Source: Trifolium pratense
Taxonomy: Eukaryota; Streptophyta; Magnoliopsida; Fabales; Fabaceae
Direction of reading: 5' to 3'
Length of the DNA: 64,000 nucleotides
NCBI RefSeq assembly: GCF_020283565.1
Contig: NC_060062.1
Location: 30,130,251-30,194,250 of the forward strand
In this document: piece by piece, positions 55,333 to 64,000 of the stretch
Layout: each line of letters begins with the position of its first letter
Numbering within the stretch: position 1 is the first letter of the stretch
Position numbers and translations under genes: made by a program
The notes under the pieces: model-generated
Database searches by the model: none
Seen by the model: the letters and a program-made list of their open reading frames with translations, nothing else
Told to the model about the DNA's origin: nothing

Positions 55333-55860
55333 CTATGAAGCACGGACACCGTGACACGACACGGACACCACAACACCGTTAATGTAAAAAATATAGGACA
55401 CCGATACCGCTACATATTTATAAAACATATAAATTGAGAATCAAAATATATACATGTAAATCTAATTTGAGCAAATTATTTTTTAAAAAAAGTTTTAAAA
55501 CAAGATATGATAGTATTTTACCTTTATTTTTCCATCTACGATCGAAAAAACTAAAAATATCGTAATCAAAATGTAATGTCTTCAATCCCTCATTGATCAA
55601 TATTGTTGTTTCTACACATCTTTAACTCTTGTAGATGTGTCTGATATGTGCCTAAGAAGAGTATAAGTAAAGAAAAAATAATTATTTTTGGGACACTTGT
55701 TCGACACGAGTGTTTTACAAGTGTCGGACACCGATCAAAGGAGTGTCAAACTAAAGAAAAAATTGAATTTTTTTTGACATTGATATGAGCTATCCGACAC
55801 GTGTCGGACGAGTGTCGGACACCGCGACACGCCTAATCATAGAGGTATCGGTGCTTCTAG
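55333..55860. mobile_element. hAT-type MITE with 8-bp TSD
   Basis: The 528-bp element is flanked by ATAATACC (55325-55332, 55861-55868). The ends are CTATGAAGCACGGACACC and, inverted, CTAGAAGCACCGATACC. Subterminal GTGTCGGACAC/CGACACGTGTCGG palindromes occur on both sides. It is non-coding. Confidence 0.9.
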
Positions 55861-55947
55861 ATAATACCATTAATAATGAAAGTGTTGTGTATTCCAGTTT
55901 GGCATGCTGTAAAGGCAAAGTGGAATGGTTGCTTATTATTATGCAGC

Positions 55948-57853
55948 TGAAACGCACCGTTTAATATTTATTTTAAAAAAATATTATAAAATAAAATGAA
56001 AAGCCCCTTTAAAAAATAATAGTAATGAATAAATAAAAAAATAAATTAACACGGAACCCAATCGCCATTGTTTTGTCTTACGTTTCCATTTCTTCTTTCA
56101 CTTTCCATTTCTAAGCTTCAGCCTTTCATCAACACCCCACTTTCAATTTACTTCTTTCTTTCCTATTTTCTTTTAAATCATCAATTTTCTTCCACAAATC
56201 AAAACACCCACAAGAAAAACTATACATCTAAGCTAAGCTATTCATAATACAAGTGAGAGTTAGTGTTTTGGGGTTAGGGTTTGTGCTTAGAAGAAGAAGA
56301 ATACCCATTTTGTGAAAGTTGCTCATTAAGGTTCTTTGAGGTATATTTATCAACTTACATTTCAATTAGTGCATATTTAGACATGATTAGTGGGTTAGAA
56401 ATTAATTCCAATCCAGAAGTTAGAGTATATATTAGAAGATTTCATGGTTATCTGTTATTACTATAGTTCTATAATGAGTTTGTGAATCTAAAGAAAATAT
56501 AATATTGCTGATACTCAGATATTACGCCGGAATCTTCACATGCTTCTCTGGGAGTCGTTGGAGAGCAAAATTAGTCGGTTTTCATAGTTGTGAGTTGATG
56601 ATGATCATTACTACTTATTTTAACTACTATTATCAATTTTATGTTACTTATTTTCTATGTTAAAGTATTTATAAAATTGGGGAACACACCCTTTGAACAT
56701 TTTCTCGTCATTGTTATATAATTTCCAAGTCATCAAATTAACTATACTCTATTTGGACTTATCCATGACTTGTTGAGCAAATGAATTGAAAATGAGGTTT
56801 GATTGTGGTATTTTTACATAAATTTCAATATCTCGTGAAACGTGGATTTTGATAAATATGTTTTCAGAATAATGATTTCAATCAAGTAACCGATAACAAG
56901 GATAACGGTCTAGGTGCACCTAGTTATATAATATCGAGTAGAAAAGGGCTATTCGTTAGATGGAGCTGCCACTAAGTGAGAGGCCACTCTTAGGAGGAAA
57001 GGGCTATCAACGAGATGGAGCCGTCTCTCGATTCTATCGTAACGAATTGACTATCGACGAGTTGTAGACAACCTAATTAAAGATGAGGATGTGTTTTCGT
57101 AATCGAGTAGAAAAGGGCTATCCGTTAGATGGAGCCGCCCCTAAGTGAAAGGCCACTCTTAGGAGGAAAGGGCTATCAACGAGATGGAGCCGTCTCTCGA
57201 TTCTCTCGTTATGACTTCTTTTTATTTGATTGGATTTCTATATTTTTATTATTTCAAATTTCAAACTCTATAATGATTTGGATCAAGTATTATTTATATT
57301 TTGTAGTTACTACTATACAATAATTATTACAAGCTTTCTAAAAATCAAATGCTCGTGCCTTTGTGTGTTTCCCATCTAGTTGGTAATGGTTGTTATCTCT
57401 CACTAAGTCCTTGTGACTTACTCCTTCATCTTATATTTTTTTTCAGATTCAAAGTCAACTGAATAGAAAGCTTCTAGCAGAGTTAAAGATTTGTCAATGT
57501 CACTCTTTTGGTAGGCCTTCTTGATGAAAAACTATTTTGTATATGTATATTTGGAGTTGATCATCGAGTATCTGCAGCTATTTTGAGTCTAGGAATATCT
57601 TGTTTTGAAATGTATAAATTTAAACATGTATTTCTCAAAACTCTAGCTGATGATGTATCATGTAAAACAGGATTTATTCTGATTTGGAAACATTGAAAAT
57701 ACAGATGAGACTTTGTCGAAATTTCAGTAAAATTGTTCTAAAGTAAATAGTCATTTGGAAATAATATATTTATTGTTTGTTAAATTCGGTCATTAGGCTT
57801 GCCGGACTAGTATTAGTTCGTGCGCCGGTCACGATTGGAGTTGGGTCGTGACA
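55948..57853 (+). repeat. 5' LTR of the chromovirus-like element
   Basis: The 1906-bp LTR runs from TGAAACGCACC to GGTCGTGACA. It contains an internal direct repeat (56934-57050 and 57103-57216, 169-bp offset) built on GAAAAGGGCTATCCGTTAGA. Small ORFs in it are repeated exactly in the other LTR and are not genes. Confidence 0.93.
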
Positions 57854-57857
57854 AAGT

Positions 57858-57869
57858 TGGTATCAGAGC
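57858..57869 (+). promoter_or_regulatory. Primer-binding site for initiator tRNA-Met
   Basis: TGGTATCAGAGC lies four bases after the 5' LTR. It is the standard plant retrotransposon primer site. Confidence 0.93.
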
Positions 57870-60800
57870 TCGGTTGTAGATGCTAATAGCTGCAGACATA
57901 GAGTGATAATAGATTTTTGCTAGTAAATTGTGAACCGCGGCACCATTTACTTGCAAGAAGCTATTAATACTCTATGGTAGTCTCTGTCTCACTTGTTGTC
58001 CAATCCTATCATCTCTCTTTTGGTCTTTGATTTGTTTACATCTGTTTGTCGTCTTGTCCAATATTCGGTCAATTTTCTTTCATTTGGTGAGGACGCCACC
58101 CAACACTAGGATCTCCACTAGAAGCGAAGTTTTTCCTTATGGTTTACTTCCCAACCTAGTTAAAGAGGTTATGATTCGTACGTACTCGTTGTCGATTTAA
58201 AGTAGATGATCGAGGATGCGACGTTCATGTCGACGGACGTGATTGGCTGTAGTAGTAGTAGTTAGTGTTGAGGTGCCTAGAGGAAGACGAATATTGCTAA
58301 AGGTATTGCAACAACTTATTGTGATTGTTGTTGAGAAGTAGCATTATAACGATAATCTAAGACAAAAAATGTTTATGGGTCACAAGTAGTTAGCCAGGGT
58401 GAGTACTAGACGATAACCCCATCTAGAGAGATTAATGTTGATGTAGAGAAATTTGTGATACTTAAACCCTTACCTTTTCTACGTCGAGTGTGCGTGAGGA
58501 TCCACTTAAATTCATTGACTATCTAAAGAGGTTATAAAAAACGTTAGGATGCTCAGATATAAGGGCAGTGAAGTTGACATCATTTAAGTTGGAGGATTTG
58601 GTATATGACTTGTTTTATACACTTACCTGTACAAATAGGATCATCGACGTTGGCATGGAGTGAGATCTCTTGATTGTTTATGACTCGTTTTCTTCTAGAA
58701 AGTTTTGGAGATGGTTTAAATTATGACTATGAGGGATTTAAACAAACTGAGGTTATGTCAATTTCAAAGAACAAAACTCGTTTTGCAGAACTTTCAAGTC
58801 ACAACAAATATTAGTATCACAAGAGAGATAGTTCTAGTAGACAATTTTTTTTTTTTTTTTACACAGTGTAGAGTCGTAGATTAGATTATGGGGCATATAG
58901 ATAATTCACTTTTCCTTAGGATAATTTTGACTCTAAAGGTTGATTTCAATCTGATTTTTTTTTTCAAAGAGGGTAAAATGTACTTTCAATGTGGTCGAGT
59001 ATGCAATAACAGGAGGGGTCGTCCTTGGCAGCTACGACACAATTATTATCTAGTCATGAATTAACACTGGTAGCTTTAGTATAGATTATGACAGGATGTT
59101 GTGTATGAATTGGATGTTCTTCCATCATATCACCTTAGTCTATTATAACAAGGGAGTGAGAATTGAGATATTGGGTAAATTGCTTTTATCCTTTGCGAGT
59201 AGAACGTGATTTTGTACCATATAATTTAACCTCTTGTTTAGGATCTAACAAGTTATTAAAAAGGGAGTTATTATGGATAATTATTCTTGATTATGGAAAT
59301 ACAAGTGAGTGAAGAAAAAAAAAATTAAATAGTTCCAAAAACATGAGTTTCCTAATGTTTTTCCTGAAGAATTTCTTAGATTGCTTCGTGATAAGAATAT
59401 TAAGATCTCTATAAACTTGGTTCCTAACACTCAACGACATCCATATCTCTTGATCAAATAGTTAGCATAACTTTAAGTGTTAAGGGAGAAGCTATATGAT
59501 TTTCTCAATAAGATATTTATTAGTCCAACTTCTTTTCCTTGGGAAGCTGTGATATTGTTTATAGGGAAGAAAGATGAACCGTACTCATGTGGTATTGTGT
59601 GGTAGAGAATCGAATAGTAGGGTAGTAACGAGTGAATATTGTTTACTTTGAAGTGACGGGTTGTTTGATAACTTCAAGAAGCTAAGTGTTTTGTCTAGGA
59701 TTGATTTGCGGTCTAGGCATCACCAATTAAAGGTTGAGAGGGGTTTTATTTCAATGAAAACTCTTTGCACATACTATGAGCATTATATAATTCTGGTTAT
59801 GTCTTTTGAGTTTACTAATGTTCTAACATCTTTATGGATATTTGATAGAGTTAGTATAACGGTCATAAACCTGGGAGTTTTCACATCAAGATTGTACCGA
59901 AGACCTACTAGGATTGAAATTTTTTTTTTTTTTTTCAAGTCTCAAAATTCTACCTTTTCTTATGAGTCACCAAAATAAAATAAAAAAATTACTCATCTGT
60001 GAAATTCCTAAGCAATAGAAACAGGTGGAAAACCGCCTATTAACTCTGCATTGGTTAGTAGCTTCTAGGCTATTGACATATTTATCAGTAAAAATTTAGG
60101 CCTTGATAAGGATATTATTAAACTTGAAATTTAATATTCCTTGATATAGGAATACATTTGGATTGAGTATGTCTAGGCTTGGTTGGTAGACTATTAAGAT
60201 GTAAATTAAATATGAAGTAGGTGGTTTATATAACATAAATACTAGTTATAATAGAATGATGCCCCTTGATAGTCATTCAAGGTGATTAACTTCTGGAATG
60301 AATGAAACAAGTGTTTTTTTTATTTATAAGCTCTTGAAGACTAATTTTTAAACCTCTCAATATTTCTTACTATATGTTTCTTGGGTTATTAGATCACGAG
60401 TTGATAAATTGAAACAGTAGAGAGTAAATTAGGTGAGTATTATGGAATACAGTCATAAACTACTTATACCAAACAAATCAGAGTTGTGCAGCGGAAGCAT
60501 GTTGGTGGAAAGGAGATTCTGATATGCTGCAATGATTATAGTTAAAGCAGGGTGTCAAATAAAACTAGAAGTGTGTGAGGTGCTACTCATAAAACCTCCA
60601 TACATCATTGTTCAAGACATAATTTAAGTTCGGTACCTTTAATTTTATGTTCAATTCCTTGCGTGTTTTGTTTGAAAGTAATGTTGCAACCTTATATAAG
60701 TTCTTGTTAGGGGTGGTCTTACAGATGTCACAAGAGTGAGAACCTTGAGTATACTGTTTTAATGATTGTAAGATGTGAAAGTATGGTTCCAAATGCCTAA

Positions 60801-61900
60801 AGTAATAGACCATTGAACTAAAAGAGATGTGATTCTAAGGTCTATTGTTGAATTTTAGTTAGTTACAGCAAGAATGCTAATGGAATTGTGCCAACAGTAG
60901 ACCATTTTTCATATAAGCAACAGTAGAAACTTTAAACCATCCGTAGGTCATTATGTTAAGATTTATTTAAACGAGATCCTTTCTTTACATGGTATGTCAA
61001 TCTCTACTATCTCTGACAACATGGCTTGCTCAGTTGCCTGTTCCGTTTTAGATGTCTATCAGAAATAGGATCCCGTTTGAATCTTAGTACAATCATTATC
61101 CTAGGACCGATGGTCAATTTGTCAAAACTATAAAAAAACATAGAGGATATGTTCTGTTCTTGTGTTCTTAATATTGGAGGAAGATGACCAATGTTTTTCT
61201 ATGATAGAATTGTCATATAAGTAGTTACCAGTCTGGTATTAAAGTAACTTTTGCGGCATTGTGTATAGATGATGTATGTTTTCGGTAGGATGGTTTGAAG
61301 TTGGCTAGTCTAAACTAGTGCGCCTAGAGTTGATCCAAGATATCATTGAAAATGTTAAGATCATCTAAGAGTGTTTAATGACAACTCGAAGTAGGAAAAA
61401 TTTTACTCTAATCAGAGGTGTCGCCCTTAGGGTTCAATGTGGGAGAGCATGTATTCCTACATGTTTCGCCAATGTAGCGTGTAATGTGGTTTGACAAAAA
61501 TGGGAAAATTTGTTCAAAGTTCATTGAAATGTTAGAGTTTTGGTAGTGATTCGAAACTTCTAGCTTATCACTTTGGCCCTTCGACCATATCTTTTGACAG
61601 TTCGAACGGTCTTTTACATTTCTATGCTACGGAAATACCTTTTATAACCCTTTCATGTGATTAGTCATGATTAGATGAGAACTTGTCATACACCGAACAC
61701 CCAATAGCATTAGTAGATAAGGAAGTTACACAATTACGTTCAAAGGATATTGCTTCAGTGAAGGTCCTTTGGAAAGGATCGTCGGCTGAAGAAGCAACTT
61801 GGGAGTCGGAAGAGATCATGCGAGCAGAGTATCCACACTTATTTGAAAATCAAGGTTAGTAGTATAAATTCGAGGACGAATTTCTTTAAGGGGAGAAGAC
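57870..61900 (+). pseudogene. Degenerate gag-pol of the chromovirus-like element
   Basis: Only islands of similarity remain. A gag start (TPPNTRISTRSEV) is at ~58090. A broken zinc knuckle (YFQCGR) is at ~58985. The reverse transcriptase region shows FPEEFLRLLRDKNIKISINL at ~59360 and RIDLRSRHHQLKV at ~59700. The integrase C-terminus is LVDKEVTQLRSKDIASVKVL...EEATWE at ~61710-61830. Stops and frameshifts are everywhere and the length is short for a complete gag-pol, so no protein is made from this copy. Confidence 0.85.
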
Positions 61901-63804
61901 TGAAACGCACCGTTTAATATTTATTTTTAAAAAATATTATAAAATAAAATGAAAAGCCCCTTTAAAAAATAATAGTAATGAATAAATAAAAAAATAAATT
62001 AACACGGAACCCACCGCCATTGTTTTGTCTTACGTTTCCATTTCTTCTTTCACTTTCCATTTCTAAGCTTCAGCCTTTCATCAACACCCCACTTTCAATT
62101 TACTTCTTTCTTTCCTATTTTCTTTTAAATCATCAATTTTCTTCCACAAATCAAAACACCCACAAGAAAAACTATACATCTAAGCTAAGCTATTCATAAT
62201 ACAAGTGAGAGTTAGTGTTTTGGGGTTAGGGTTTGTGCTTAGAAGAAGAAGAATACCCATTTTGTGAAAGTTGCTCATTAAGGTTCTTTGAGGTATATTT
62301 ATCAACTTACATTTCAATTAGTGCATATTTAGACATGATTAGTGGGTTAGAAATTAATTCCAATCCAGAAGTTAGAGTATATATTAGAAGATTTCATGGT
62401 TATCTGTTATTACTATAGTTCTATAATGAGTTTGTGAATCTAAAGAAAATATAATATTGCTGATACTCAGATATTACGCCGGAATCTTCACATGCTTCTC
62501 TGGGAGTCGTTGGAGAGCAAAATTAGTCGGTCTTCATAGTTGTGAGTTGATGATGATCATTACTACTTATTTTAACTACTATTATCAATTTTATGTTACT
62601 TATTTTCTATGTTAAAGTATTTATAAAATTGGGGAACACACCCTTTGAACATTTTCTCGTCATTGTTATATAATTTCCAAGTCATCAAATTAACTATACT
62701 CTATTTGGACTTATCCATGACTTGTTGAGCAAATGAATTGAAAATGAGGTTTGATTGTGGTATTTTTACATAAATTTCAATATCTCGTGAAACGTGGATT
62801 TTGATAAATATGTTTTCAGAATAATGATTTCAATCAAGTAACCGATAACAAGGATAACGGTCTAGGTGCACCTAGTTATATAATATCGAGTAGAAAAGGG
62901 CTATCCGTTAGATGGAGCCGCCACTAAGTGAGAGGCCACTCTTAGGAGGAAAGGGCTATCAACGAGATGGAGCCGTCTCTCGATTCTATCGTAACGAATT
63001 GACTATCGACGAGTTGTAGACAACCTAATTAAAGATGAGGATGTGTTTTCGTAATCGAGTAGAAAAGGGCTATCCGTTAGATGGAGCCGCCCCTAAGTGA
63101 AAGGCCACTCTTAGGAGGAAAGGGCTATCAACGAGATGGAGCCGTCTCTCGATTCTCTCGTTATGACTTCTTTTTATTTGATTGGATTTCTATATTTTTA
63201 TTATTTCAAATTTCAAACTCTATAATGATTTGGATCAAGTATTATTTATATTTTGTAGTTACTACTATACAATAATTATTACAAGCTTTCTAAAAATCAA
63301 ATGCTCGTGCCTTTGTGTGTTTCCCATCTAGTTGGTAATGGTTGTTATCTCTCACTAAGTCCTTGTGACTTACTCCTTCATCTTATATTTTTTTTCAGAT
63401 TCAAAGTCAACTGAATAGAAAGCTTCTAGCAGAGTTAAAGATTTGTCAATGTCACTCTTTTGGTAGGCCTTCTTGATGAAAAACTATTTTGTATATGTAT
63501 ATTTGGAGTTGATCATCGAGTATCTGCAGCTATTTTGAGTCTAGGAATATCTTGTTTTGAAATGTATAAATTTAAACATGTATTTCTCAAAACTCTAGCT
63601 GATGATGTATCATGTAAAACAGGATTTATTCTGATTTGGAAACATTGAAAATACAGATGAGACTTTGTCGAAATTTCAGTAAAATTGTTCTAAAGTAAAT
63701 AGTCATTTGGAAATAATATATTTATTGTTTGTTAAATTCGGTCATTAGGCTTGCCGGACTAGTATTAGTTCGTGCGCCGGTCACGATTGGAGTTGGGTCG
63801 TGAC
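61901..63804 (+). repeat. 3' LTR of the chromovirus-like element
   Basis: The 1904-bp LTR is nearly identical to 55948-57853 and contains the same internal direct repeat (62887 onward). The GCAGC duplication at 63805-63809 follows. Confidence 0.93.
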
Positions 63805-63847
63805 AGCAGCTATCTCTAAATCCTTCTATCAAAATAAATTTTAGTGC

Positions 63848-64000
63848 ACTTAATTAGTTCTGCTTCCAACTTTAAGATTATTGTGTCTAATACTGTATTT
63901 ATAGTATCATTTTTAATATTTAAATATACTTCACTTCAAATTATATTTTAAGGCAGAATTGAATTTACAGAATTGAATTTACAATTTTGCAGAAATATAA
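63848..64000. other. Sequence resembling the 3' flank of the resistance gene
   Basis: TTAATTAGTTCTGCTTCCAACTTTAAGATTATTGTGT and the following TAATACTGTATTTATAG closely match 37965-38040 downstream of the intact NBS-LRR gene. Both end in a TGCAGAAATATA word. It is non-coding and is probably part of the 3' flank of the lost paralogue. Confidence 0.6.

Larger units (their letters stand above)
55948..63804 (+). mobile_element. Ty3/gypsy chromovirus-like LTR retrotransposon with degenerate interior
   Basis: The LTRs are 55948-57853 and 61901-63804, flanked by GCAGC (55943-55947, 63805-63809). The primer site TGGTATCAGAGC (initiator tRNA-Met) is at 57858-57869. The polypurine tract TTTAAGGGGAGAAG precedes the right LTR. 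The interior is ~4.0 kb of broken gag-pol. LTR divergence is only about five substitutions plus two single-base gaps. The LTR end (GGGTCGTGACA) and primer site fit the Tekay/Del group of chromoviruses. Confidence 0.93.

Noticed and set aside
56281..57696. Three short ORFs (61, 64 and 62 aa) identical to those at 62233-63648
   Set aside because: They lie inside the paired LTRs and are identical only because the LTRs are; composition is not protein-like.

Overview
The window is AT-rich, intron-containing nuclear DNA from a flowering plant, most likely a legume. The legume placement is an inference from the style of the transposable elements and MITEs, not from a species marker. I could recognise three ordinary host genes. 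The remaining sequence is largely transposable elements, many of which could be bounded to the base by target-site duplications (TSDs).

Left part (1-13 kb). A selenoprotein-T-like thioredoxin-fold gene (plus strand, four exons, 632-5577) converges on an internal alternative NAD(P)H dehydrogenase gene of the mitochondrial NDA type (minus strand, eight exons, 11993-7153). The large second intron of the SelT-like gene holds a SINE-like repeat and a 1.7 kb hAT element with an 8-bp TSD. The first NDA intron holds an RTE-type LINE fragment.

Centre-left (13-30.6 kb). A palindromic ~43-bp tandem array, probably the subterminal repeats of a CACTA-like element, is split by a non-autonomous LTR retrotransposon (13643-30432, TSD TATAA). 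That element is itself split by a complete minus-strand Ty3/gypsy element of the Athila lineage (15554-27511, TSD ACATG) with apparently identical LTRs, an intact 1858-aa gag-pol ORF and an intact 490-aa third ORF. Both use a primer-binding site matching the 3' end of tRNA-Asp.

Centre (30.6-41 kb). After several small transposon remnants comes an intact intronless CC-NBS-LRR resistance gene (33114-36170). It is followed by a copia solo LTR, a degenerate copia pol fragment, and a fragment of a second resistance-gene copy (40834-41150). Sequence at the extreme right end (63.85-64 kb) resembles the 3' flank of the intact gene. This suggests the second copy was broken up and spread apart by about 22 kb of transposon insertions.

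Right part (41-64 kb). A decayed PIF/Harbinger element (SANT-type ORF1 plus transposase) has its transposase split by a 4.97 kb non-autonomous LTR element (43347-48317, TSD GTTAG) and is cut short by a further LTR. Next are a MITE, a solo LTR (50442-51584, TSD CTTAT) related to the element at 43347, a long-inverted-repeat element, a non-autonomous CACTA element carrying a SINE, a Stowaway-type MITE and a hAT-type MITE. The window ends with a chromovirus-like Ty3/gypsy element (55948-63804, TSD GCAGC) whose LTRs are nearly identical although its coding region is ruined.

The most unusual signal is a GC-rich cluster of perfect short hairpins just upstream of the TATA box in the U3 of two unrelated LTRs (16439-16585 and 49744-49921). 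A related repeat block lies between pol and the third ORF of the Athila element. Paired stems in the first cluster differ in sequence yet remain fully complementary.
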